DNA of 5,389 nt from Promethearchaeota archaeon (GTDB lineage Archaea; Asgardarchaeota; Lokiarchaeia; Sigynarchaeales; SOKP01). The notes beneath the pieces were generated by a model, which was not told the DNA's origin, ran no database searches, and was given only the letters and a program-made list of their open reading frames with translations. A program made the position numbers and the translations under genes. This document shows, one piece after another, positions 1-4,238 of this stretch; the first letter of the stretch is position 1; every line of letters starts with the position of its first letter. The stretch covers positions 1 through 5,389 of the forward strand of contig JAEOTJ010000284.1 of NCBI GenBank assembly GCA_016839905.1, written 5' to 3'.

Positions 1-74
1 AAAGGCATTATTGGTGCTTCTCTTAACACATCTAAATACATTTCTTGGTCATCTATCGAATCTTCAAAAGACAT
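1..74 (-). CDS. N-terminal fragment of an unidentified protein (cut by window edge)
   Basis: The minus strand reads ATG at 74-72 followed by 24 open codons to the window edge, beginning MSFEDSIDDQEM and continuing with YLDVLREAPIMP. The start is well supported: GAGGT (plus-strand acctc at 81-85) lies six bases upstream of the ATG, one of only two clear Shine-Dalgarno sites in this window. The gene is transcribed away from the Hsp20 gene at 228, so the 153 bp between them should hold two divergent promoters. The fragment is acidic and too short to assign to a family, so I give no function. Confidence 0.6.
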   Translation of the reverse strand, partial: MSFEDSIDDQEMYLDVLREAPIMP

Positions 75-171
75 AATACAACCTCTACTTCTTATCTTAA
101 TTAAAAACCTTTAATTTTGGAATAAACTTAATAATCTAAACATTTTTTTATATTAATAAAGCTAGTATGTA

Positions 172-208
172 TAATGAGTTAAATATTTAATTTAATTTCT
201 ACTCATTA
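172..208. promoter_or_regulatory. Inverted repeat flanking a TATA-like element, Hsp20 promoter
   Basis: TAATGAGT (172-179) and ACTCATTA (201-208) form a perfect 8-bp inverted repeat with a 21-nt AT-only or nearly AT-only spacer. The palindrome TTAAATATTTAA (179-190) touches the left arm and is a plausible TATA box. From it, transcription would start near 211, leaving a leader of about 17 nt before the ATG at 228. Operator arms around the TATA box would suit a heat-shock repressor. If transcription starts upstream instead, the arms could form an RNA hairpin. The repeat is seen; its role is inferred. Confidence 0.35.
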
Positions 209-227
209 GTTAAAAGTTGAATTAATT

Positions 228-863
228 ATGAGTAAAAAGAATTATGATGATGATGAAGATGAAGAAGATGAAATAGATTTTTACTCGGAACCCTTTGATT
301 TCCTAAAGTTTTTTTCCGATCCAAGTAAATTATTTAAATCTAAAAAATTTAAACATTTATTTAATGAAATATTTCATAAAATTCTTGAAAATTTTCCACA
401 AGAATTAAAAAATCTTTCACCAGAAGAAATTCATAAAGAATTGATGAAAAATAAGGATAAATTTATAAAAGGACCTTTCATGGCAGGTTTTAATATAAAC
501 TTTGGGCCAGGGGGTAAACCAAGAATAGATTCCTTTGGAAATATAGGATCAAAACCATACTCGGGTAAACCAGAAGTAAAAGAATCCAGAGAACCACTAG
601 TAGAAATTAGTGAAGAGGAAGATCAGATAATAGTTATTGCCGAAATGCCGGGAGTTACAAAAGAGGAAATTGAAATTAAAGCATCCACTCACTCCTTAAC
701 GATTTCAACAAGTTCAAATAAATATGGAAGAAAATATTATAAAAATGTCGAGCTTACATCTGCGATAAATAGTGATAAGTGTCGTGCGCAATATAGGAAC
801 GGAATTCTCGAGATCAAGCTTCAAAAATTAAAGAAAGATCTTAAAAATATAGAAATTGAATAA
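228..863 (+). CDS. Hsp20/alpha-crystallin family small heat-shock protein
   Basis: This is a 211-residue cytosolic, ATP-independent chaperone that would hold unfolding proteins as part of a large oligomer. Residues 7-15 are an almost pure Asp/Glu run, followed by a Phe-rich segment (about 18-55) and a Lys/Glu-rich helix. Residues 92-104 (FGPGGKPRIDSFG) match the linker typical of archaeal Hsp20 proteins. The alpha-crystallin domain spans about 121-200, with EMPGVTKEEIEI at 139-150 and the signature YRNGILEIKL at 189-198. The C-terminal I-E-I (208-210) fits the IxI motif that docks on a neighbouring subunit. The N-terminal part is longer than in many Hsp20 proteins, and the acidic run is unusual. 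There is no clear Shine-Dalgarno site, and ATG 228 is the first start in frame. The gene appears monocistronic. Confidence 0.9.
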   Translation: MSKKNYDDDEDEEDEIDFYSEPFDFLKFFSDPSKLFKSKKFKHLFNEIFHKILENFPQELKNLSPEEIHKELMKNKDKFIKGPFMAGFNINFGPGGKPRIDSFGNIGSKPYSGKPEVKESREPLVEISEEEDQIIVIAEMPGVTKEEIEIKASTHSLTISTSSNKYGRKYYKNVELTSAINSDKCRAQYRNGILEIKLQKLKKDLKNIEIE

Positions 864-887
864 TAGGTAAGCCCTCTTATCTCTTAC

Positions 888-894
888 TTTTTTT
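888..894 (+). terminator. Poly-T terminator after the Hsp20 gene
   Basis: A run of seven T begins 25 bases after the Hsp20 stop codon, without a strong hairpin before it. Archaeal RNA polymerase commonly terminates at such U-rich tracts, so this is the likely 3' end of the Hsp20 transcript. Confidence 0.4.
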
Positions 895-898
895 GTAC

Positions 899-922
899 CA
901 TTCAACTTTAAGAAAGTGAATG
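899..922. other. Hairpin between convergent gene ends
   Basis: CATTCA + CTTT (899-909, with one bulged A at 904/905) pairs with AAAGTGAATG (913-922) around the loop AAG. This makes a 10-bp stem with one bulge. It starts four bases beyond the stop of the 49-residue minus-strand ORF and five bases after the Hsp20 poly-T run. It may protect or end the minus-strand transcript. No T run follows it on the minus strand, so a terminator role is uncertain. Confidence 0.35.
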
Positions 923-926
923 TGAC

Positions 927-1076
927 TTAATTACTGTTAAAAATTATAAGCTCGTCAGCTAAAATTTGCCTGATAATGGATTTATCACGCTCGCTCACAT
1001 CACCGTGTTGCTTGATAATTTCATTTAGGTATATATCAATTCTAAATTGGTGAGCTTTGACCTTAATTAATTGCAT
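927..1076 (-). CDS. Small 49-residue protein of unknown function
   Basis: ATG at 1076-1074 opens a 49-codon frame ending in TAA at 929-927. It begins MQLIKVKAHQFRIDIYLNEI and ends ADELIIFNSN. An in-frame TAA lies upstream and no other start intervenes, so the start is fixed if the ORF is real. The stretch is visibly richer in G and C than its flanks (codons such as CAC, GGT, GAG, CGT), and the peptide has a balanced mix of charged and hydrophobic residues, as a compact helical domain would. A TATA-like run (TTTATATATTAAG) sits just upstream, and no Shine-Dalgarno site is seen. It converges on the Hsp20 gene. I do not recognise a family. A DNA-binding or antitoxin-like small protein is possible, but nothing shows it. 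Confidence 0.45.
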   Translation of the reverse strand: MQLIKVKAHQFRIDIYLNEIIKQHGDVSERDKSIIRQILADELIIFNSN

Positions 1077-1410
1077 GTTACTTAATATATAAATTAAGTT
1101 ACCTTAAAAAGTCATCTTTGTCCTATGATATTTGTGAAATTAATTAAACTAATGCGCAAGTTTTATAATTGGAAAGAATTATTTTTTTTTAATAATATAG
1201 ATATTTTATAATATATCTTTAAATGCGCAATATAATTCTTAGTGCTTTTCGTCGGATTAACGTCGGAAGCTAAAATTAAAATTCATTTATTAATGTAAAA
1301 ATAATTTTATCATAAAATCGTATAATATTAAGATATATAGTTGAAAATCGATAGGTTGAGTCCAAAAAACTGAAAAAAAATTAACAGAAAAAAAAAAAAT
1401 AATCAAAAAA
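1077..1410. other. Intergenic region without a convincing gene
   Basis: This 334-base stretch is very AT-rich. It contains AATGCGCAA twice (1151-1159 and 1222-1230), each with the palindromic core TGCGCA. It also contains CGTCGGA twice (1250-1256 and 1261-1267, period 11) in a small GC-richer island. The right end is the poly-A/T terminator region of the gene at 1411. No ORF with coding character, no tRNA and no strong hairpin was found by eye. Confidence 0.5.
1373..1410 (-). terminator. Poly-T terminator tracts of the longin-like gene
   Basis: On the minus strand, three T tracts of 6, 12 and 8 bases (1405-1410, 1388-1399, 1373-1380) follow directly after the stop codon at 1413-1411. Repeated U tracts without a hairpin are the usual archaeal terminator form. 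Confidence 0.5.
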
Positions 1411-1956
1411 TCAAGAATCTTCCAATCTTGAAGAATCCTCCATCCTTCTCTTTCTTCTTTCTTCTCTTTTTTCATCTTTTCGTATTTTTTTTTCTAATAA
1501 TATTAGTTTAATCTTTAATGGCTCTCGATTTACAATATTCTGTAAATCTTGTGAAAAACTACCGAACTTTTGTAAATCTCCTTCCCAAACTTCATTTTTT
1601 ATTTCAAAATGGAACCTTTCATTGAAAATTTGGGATATATTTTTTACAATTTCTTTAATGTGTGATTTAGTTGTTTTTTTGACTATATTATCCTGATCTA
1701 TGCGCTTAATGCTTACGGCAACAACAACAATAAGCTCTTCAGTAAAATCTAGTAGAATCTTATGATTCTTGAATTTAATATATTTTAGCTCGTCTTTAAA
1801 ACATTCATCTGTAAAAGAAACGATTGCCGAAAGAAAACCCGAAATTAAATCTTTACTGATTCCTTCTTTTTTAAAATCAGTGTAGATCTCCTCGAACAAG
1901 CAGATCCCGGATTTATTTTTTAATATCCAAATGCCATCCACTAGTATACTCTGCAT
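1411..1956 (-). CDS. Putative longin/roadblock-like domain protein with charged C-terminal tail
   Basis: This is a 181-residue soluble protein with no signal peptide or membrane segment. The order of predicted elements is that of a longin-type domain as found in many Asgard proteins. A strand with a turn (VDGIWILKNKSG, 6-17) is followed by strand ICLFEEIY (18-25) and helix KDLISGFLSAIVSFTDECF (35-53). Then come strand LKYIKFKNHKILLDF (57-71), strand ELIVVVAVSI (74-83) and a long helix (97-113). 'DLISGFLSAI' after a 'G-I-x-L-x-x-x-S-G' opening resembles the family that includes Mon1/HPS-type longin domains. Such domains are often regulators or scaffolds for small GTPases. That role is family knowledge, not shown here. 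Residues 155-180 are a dense Lys/Arg/Glu tail of uncertain use. The call rests on pattern recognition only; a roadblock-type fold is the main alternative. Confidence 0.5.
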   Translation of the reverse strand: MQSILVDGIWILKNKSGICLFEEIYTDFKKEGISKDLISGFLSAIVSFTDECFKDELKYIKFKNHKILLDFTEELIVVVAVSIKRIDQDNIVKKTTKSHIKEIVKNISQIFNERFHFEIKNEVWEGDLQKFGSFSQDLQNIVNREPLKIKLILLEKKIRKDEKREERRKRRMEDSSRLEDS

Positions 1957-1973
1957 TAAATCATTCTAACGGG

Positions 1974-1987
1974 TTATTTAAATAAAT
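1974..1987 (-). promoter_or_regulatory. TATA-like box of the longin-like gene
   Basis: TTTATTTAAATAA on the minus strand is centred about 24 bases before ATG 1956. That is the distance expected between an archaeal TATA box and the transcription start, so the mRNA may be leaderless. This fits the absence of a Shine-Dalgarno site. Confidence 0.3.
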
Positions 1988-2080
1988 CTAAAAAAGTATT
2001 ATAAGGTTGAGAATAATAAAAAGAATTTAAAAAAATTATTAAAATTTATTTATTTTATTTATTGAGTCCTTAAAAGAGAT

Positions 2081-2227
2081 TTATTCCCCAAGATCCTTTT
2101 TTTCCTCAAGAGGCGCATCTTGTTTTGCTAGTTCCTTAATCTTTTCATTGCTTTCTGGGGCAATTCTTTCTGAAAGGATTATTTTTATTTCTTTTTCCCA
2201 AGACCAACATTTTGAGAGTATAATCAA
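2081..2227 (-). pseudogene. Out-of-frame coding remnant resembling the C-terminus of the marker-9 protein
   Basis: One minus-strand frame from about 2251 to the TAA at 2083-2081 is open and reads as protein-like sequence (WSWEKEIKIILSERIAPES, then NEKIKELAKQDAPLEEKKD). It lacks an ATG; the only nearby start is TTG at 2227. It lies just after the stop of the gene at 2241-2702 but in a different frame. Its KEIKIILSERI resembles KELSKIILSRI at residues 125-135 of that protein, and both are followed by a Lys-rich helix. The best readings are the tail of a degraded tandem copy, or an older C-terminal extension cut off by a frameshift. A small genuine gene using TTG is less likely. Everything is inferred from a short similarity. 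Confidence 0.35.
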
Positions 2228-2240
2228 AAAGAGGTATTTT

Positions 2241-2702
2241 CTAAAATAGATCTAATAAAAATTTTACCTTATCTTGGATTTTTGGATGATCTTTAGTAAT
2301 TCTTGACAATATAATCTTGGATAGCTCTTTCTTCTTCTGATAATAAATTTCCATGAACTCTTCTTGCGTGATATTCGGATATCTCATCATTAATGCCGGA
2401 TCTCTTCTATGGCATCCACCTCTCCGCATGCAACAATATGATATGGAACCAAAACATACCATATCAGTATCCCAATCATTTTCTTTAGAGAATTTTTCTT
2501 TTATTTTTACAAATTCTTCTGGTGTAATCCCTATTTCCTTTAAAGTTTCATCTCTTCTGCATTTAAATCCAAAAGTTAGTGAAAATCCTGGTTTACAACA
2601 AAATGTTAGGGCTCGGTAGTCTCCCCCCATACAGATAGGCACAGGAGCGTTTCCCTCCCATCCGGGTAAATCTCTGAGCTTATCTTCCTCTAAATTTAAC
2701 AT
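2241..2702 (-). CDS. Methanogenesis marker 9 family protein (two Cys-rich repeats)
   Basis: This 153-residue protein of unknown biochemical role belongs to a family first described as a marker of methanogens. Two related units are visible. The first runs C24-x10-C35-C36-x11-C48 with RRDETLKEIGITPEEF (49-64). The second runs C83-x6-C90-C91-x5-C97 with RRDPALMMRYPNITQEEF (99-116). Each therefore has a cysteine, a CC pair and a C-x0-1-RRD motif, followed by an (I/N)ITxEEF helix start. The eight cysteines suggest metal or Fe-S binding, which is inference. PICMGGDYRALTFCCKPG (22-39) is the most characteristic stretch. No signal peptide is present. ATG 2702 is the first start, with only a weak GAG-type site upstream. 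It is followed by the out-of-frame remnant at 2081-2227 and preceded by the tRNA gene. No other methanogenesis gene is nearby, so its presence here does not imply methane production. Confidence 0.75.
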   Translation of the reverse strand: MLNLEEDKLRDLPGWEGNAPVPICMGGDYRALTFCCKPGFSLTFGFKCRRDETLKEIGITPEEFVKIKEKFSKENDWDTDMVCFGSISYCCMRRGGCHRRDPALMMRYPNITQEEFMEIYYQKKKELSKIILSRITKDHPKIQDKVKFLLDLF

Positions 2703-2865
2703 ATTTTATTGATCTCTTATCCTCGTCTAAATCTTACTATCCGTAATATTAAATGATCGACTTTTTTTTAATTTTCCACATATTTTAAATATAAGACTTT
2801 TAGATCATCGAAACAGAATTTAATTTAAGTAAAAGGAGGGCCCGATGCGGGAATTGAACCCGCCT

Positions 2866-2895
2866 TTCCCCGGTCAAATCATATTATTTGATCCT
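2866..2895 (-). other. tRNA-His intron 3 (30 nt, variable loop, position 45/46)
   Basis: The central helix is exon CCCT (2901-2898) with intron GGGG (2871-2868). Bulges are AG^A (2897-2895) and AA^A (2867-2865). The inner helix GG+TCAAAT (2894-2886, one bulged A) pairs with ATTTGA+CC (2879-2872), closing on a six-base loop. The run of A at the 3' cut leaves a one- or two-base uncertainty, but the cut between the second and third bulge base gives 30 nt, the same length as the other two introns. Confidence 0.75.
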
Positions 2896-2908
2896 CTAGG
2901 GATTCACA

Positions 2909-2938
2909 GTAGGGAATGTGGTGAAGGTCACCAGATCC
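2909..2938 (-). other. tRNA-His intron 2 (30 nt, anticodon loop, position 32/33)
   Basis: The central helix is exon GGGG (2944-2941) with intron CCCT (2914-2911), three G-C pairs and one G-U. Bulges are AC^G (2940-2938) and AC^T (2910-2908). The inner helix GATCTGGTGA (2937-2928) pairs with TCACCACATT (2924-2915) with one C/C mismatch and one G-U, and closes on the 3-nt loop CCT. This is a non-canonical site; most archaeal tRNA introns sit at 37/38. Confidence 0.82.
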
Positions 2939-2952
2939 GTCCCCAATACTAA

Positions 2953-2974
2953 CCATTGTATAAATCTCAGTAAT
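2953..2974 (-). repeat. 22-bp direct repeat, copy inside the tRNA (intron 1 3' half + exon TGG)
   Basis: This copy spans the 3' part of intron 1 and the first exon bases after it. The same 22 bases occur at 3000-3021, 47 bp away. Flanking bases differ on both sides (A/G and A/T), which defines the repeat ends. Confidence 0.9.
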
Positions 2975-2985
2975 ACCAAGACTTT
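2956..2985 (-). other. tRNA-His intron 1 (30 nt, D-loop, position 15/16)
   Basis: The central helix is exon GTAT (2991-2988) with intron ATAC (2961-2958). Bulges are AG^A (2987-2985) and AA^T (2957-2955). The inner helix AAGTCTT (2984-2978) pairs with GAGATTT (2968-2962), seven pairs including two G-U, with a nine-base loop. Exact removal gives the D-loop AGTGGTTA. The central helix uses the 5' strand of the D-stem, so the D-arm cannot form before splicing. Confidence 0.8.
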
Positions 2986-2999
2986 CTATACGAACCGGG

Positions 3000-3021
3000 C
3001 CATTGTATAAATCTCAGTAAT
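3000..3021 (-). repeat. 22-bp direct repeat, copy in the tRNA leader overlapping G-1 and G1
   Basis: This is a perfect match to 2953-2974. It supplies the leader just before the tRNA and its last two bases are G-1 and G1 of the tRNA. It therefore places a copy of the intron 1 3' splice junction (ATACAA^TGG) directly at the tRNA 5' end. Confidence 0.9.
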
Positions 3022-3061
3022 TTATTTAGTACTTCTTACTAAAAAAATTTTATTCAATTTT

Positions 3062-3637
3062 TCATTTTTTATTTTCTTTAACAACTTTTATTAAATAATT
3101 TAAAAACTGATCAATTGCATCTTCTAAATCTCCTGAGTTATCTACTGTAAAATCAGCCTCTGGAAATTTAGGATGCGTTCTTGCCCTTTCAATCCGCTCA
3201 TCTAGGAGTTTTCCTTTTTCTCTTCCACGATCTTTTACTCGTTGCAATGTTATTTTGAAAGGAACTTCAATAAATACTATTTTTAAATTCTCATATAGCT
3301 TTCTTGCTTCTTTCACAATTGTTCTGCTAACATTAACGATAACTGGATGACCTTTCTTTAACCAATGATCAATCTCAATTGGAACTCCATAATCTAAATG
3401 GTAAATATGCCATTTTAGAGCAAATTCTCCTTGCTTATCCATTTTATTGAATTGCTCTTCGGTAATAGTATAATTATCTTCAAATTCCGAGGGTGGTCTC
3501 GTGATATATCTTTTAGTTAGGAATACTGACATTAAATTGCTGGGGTATTTTTTAATCGCACCCATGATTATTGAATCTTTTCCAGATCCAGAGTTTCCAA
3601 CTATTAGAAATAATGTTCCAGGGAATTTTTTTCTCAT
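3062..3637 (-). CDS. phnN: PhnN-like ribose 1,5-bisphosphate phosphokinase
   Basis: This 191-residue cytosolic P-loop kinase of the guanylate-kinase-like superfamily would convert ribose 1,5-bisphosphate and ATP to PRPP. The Walker A is G14-NSGSGK-D21-S22. It is followed by RYITR (43-47), ALKWH (73-77), YGVPIEID-HWL (83-93), VNVSR (101-105) and DRGRE (136-140). From memory, these occur in the same order and spacing as in E. coli PhnN (GPSGSGKDS, RYITR, ALSWH, YGVGVEID-LWL, VNGSR, NRGRE). Length is normal for the family. GGAG six bases before ATG 3637 fixes the start. No C-P lyase gene is in view. A role in nucleoside or PRPP metabolism is as likely as phosphonate use, because archaea also make ribose 1,5-bisphosphate from AMP. 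It is divergent from the DtxR-type regulator, and its stop lies 60 bp before the tRNA gene. Confidence 0.85.
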   Translation of the reverse strand: MRKKFPGTLFLIVGNSGSGKDSIIMGAIKKYPSNLMSVFLTKRYITRPPSEFEDNYTITEEQFNKMDKQGEFALKWHIYHLDYGVPIEIDHWLKKGHPVIVNVSRTIVKEARKLYENLKIVFIEVPFKITLQRVKDRGREKGKLLDERIERARTHPKFPEADFTVDNSGDLEDAIDQFLNYLIKVVKENKK

Positions 3638-3643
3638 ATTTTT

Positions 3644-3647
3644 CTCC
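3644..3647 (-). promoter_or_regulatory. Shine-Dalgarno site GGAG of the phnN-like gene
   Basis: GGAG stands six bases before ATG 3637 on the minus strand. It is notable because most genes in this window lack such a site, and it decides the start. Confidence 0.65.
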
Positions 3648-3671
3648 GTATTAAAATATCAATTAATATAT

Positions 3672-3685
3672 TTAAGATCACTTAA
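3672..3685. promoter_or_regulatory. Palindrome in the phnN/DtxR divergent promoter region
   Basis: TTAAG-ATCA-CTTAA is a perfect 5-bp inverted repeat with a 4-bp spacer. It overlaps the TATA-like sequence upstream of the phnN-like gene, within a 141-bp divergent intergenic region. It could be an operator for the adjacent metalloregulator. In such AT-rich DNA a 10-base match can arise by chance, so the role is only inferred. Confidence 0.25.
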
Positions 3686-3778
3686 CATAATTAAAAAGAT
3701 TTTTAAGAATATATAACGATATCAAACATGCATTTAAAAAATTTAAAAATAATAATTTGAAAAAAAAAAATTTTATCA

Positions 3779-4195
3779 ATGAAAAATAAAATAGATAAGG
3801 GAAGCCCATTGTCTGATATTCCAGAAAGCTACCAGAGATATTTAGATGAGATATATACAATTTCGAGAAAGAAGAAAGGAGGCTGGATAAATAATAAAGA
3901 AATTTCAGAGAGATTAAATGTAAAACCTGCGAGTGTATCTGGAATGTTAAAGAATTTAAAAGAAAAGGGTTTAATTAATTGGGCACAAAGGAAATCGATA
4001 AGATTAACTACAAGAGGTAAAAATATCGCAAAAAAACTAAATGAAACTCATTTATTATTAAAAATTTTCTTTGGAAAAGTACTTAAAATAAAGGATGAGA
4101 TTGTAGTGGAGAAGATTTCTTGTGAAATAGAGCATCATATTGATGAAAATGTAAAAGAATCTCTAAAAAAATTTTTAACAAACTATTTAGATTAA
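3779..4195 (+). CDS. DtxR/MntR-family metal-dependent transcriptional regulator
   Basis: This 138-residue protein would bind DNA as a dimer when loaded with Fe(II) or Mn(II) and repress metal-uptake or related genes. Residues 17-80 form the winged helix: YLDEIYTISRKK (21-32), INNKEISERLNVKPASVSGMLKNL (37-60) and a wing ending RLTTRGK (75-81). The dimer and metal part is about 82-137, and no SH3-like third domain follows, as in MntR. Candidate ligands are H91, C115, E118 and H119. The C-x2-E-H pattern resembles DtxR (Cys102, Glu105, His106), whereas MntR has Glu at the first of these sites. MntR Asp8 aligns with Arg20 here, and MntR Glu11 with Asp23, so the site is not MntR-like in full. No Shine-Dalgarno site is visible. 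The next gene starts 43 bp downstream and is probably co-transcribed. Confidence 0.85.
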   Translation: MKNKIDKGSPLSDIPESYQRYLDEIYTISRKKKGGWINNKEISERLNVKPASVSGMLKNLKEKGLINWAQRKSIRLTTRGKNIAKKLNETHLLLKIFFGKVLKIKDEIVVEKISCEIEHHIDENVKESLKKFLTNYLD

Positions 4196-4238
4196 ATGTA
4201 ATTATTTAGTATAATAAATAATAATATTGGAAAAGAAA

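Larger units (their letters stand above)
2839..3001 (-). tRNA. tRNA-His(GTG) with three 30-nt BHB introns
   Basis: The exons assemble a 73-nt tRNA. G-1 is at 3001 and the acceptor stem is GCCCGGT (3000-2994) with ATCGGGC (2846-2840), closing on C73 at 2839. The D-arm is GTAT (2991-2988), loop AG-TGGTTA and GTAT (2949-2946). The anticodon stem is GGGGA (2944-2940) with TCCCT (2902-2898), and the loop is C-TGTGAA with anticodon GTG at 2907-2905. The variable loop is AG-AG. The T-arm is GCGGG/TTCAATT/CCCGC (2863-2847). CCA is not encoded. An encoded G-1 opposite C73 is the known identity feature of tRNA-His and agrees with the anticodon. Genomic length is 163, and 163 minus 90 gives 73. A TATA-like AT stretch at about 3041-3054 and TTTT at 2834-2831 fit as promoter and terminator. 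One oddity is that position 48 is G, so the usual 15-48 pair is absent. Confidence 0.88.

Noticed and set aside
1290..1475. 61-codon minus-strand ORF
   Set aside because: It overlaps the charged tail of the longin-like gene in another frame and runs through its terminator; its Phe/Ile/Leu run comes from the poly-T tracts.
1437..1495. Pyrimidine-rich tract as a mirror-repeat triplex element
   Set aside because: It is explained by Glu/Lys/Arg codons of the longin-like protein tail and is not a true mirror repeat.
2353..2619. 88-codon plus-strand ORF
   Set aside because: It lies wholly antisense to the marker-9 gene, whose cysteine repeats are clearly coding, and its translation has no family features.
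2929..2933. Anticodon GGT (tRNA-Thr) from TGGTG inside the hairpin
   Set aside because: These bases form the stem of the intron 2 hairpin, and G-1:C73 identifies tRNA-His, agreeing with GTG at 2907-2905.
2969..3001. An intron-free D-arm read straight through GTATAGAAAGTCTTGGTATT
   Set aside because: It would need an eight-base insertion between positions 15 and 18 and leaves no usable anticodon arm; the spliced reading gives a complete cloverleaf.
3501..3716. 71-codon plus-strand ORF
   Set aside because: Antisense to the start of the PhnN-like gene and its promoter; no coding character.
3678..3860. 60-codon minus-strand ORF
   Set aside because: Antisense to the start of the DtxR-type gene; its hydrophobic look comes from AT-rich promoter DNA.
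4227..4238. TTG start adding four residues to the unknown 250-residue protein
   Set aside because: ATG 4239 has a suitably spaced purine-rich GGA site that overlaps these codons; no site precedes the TTG.
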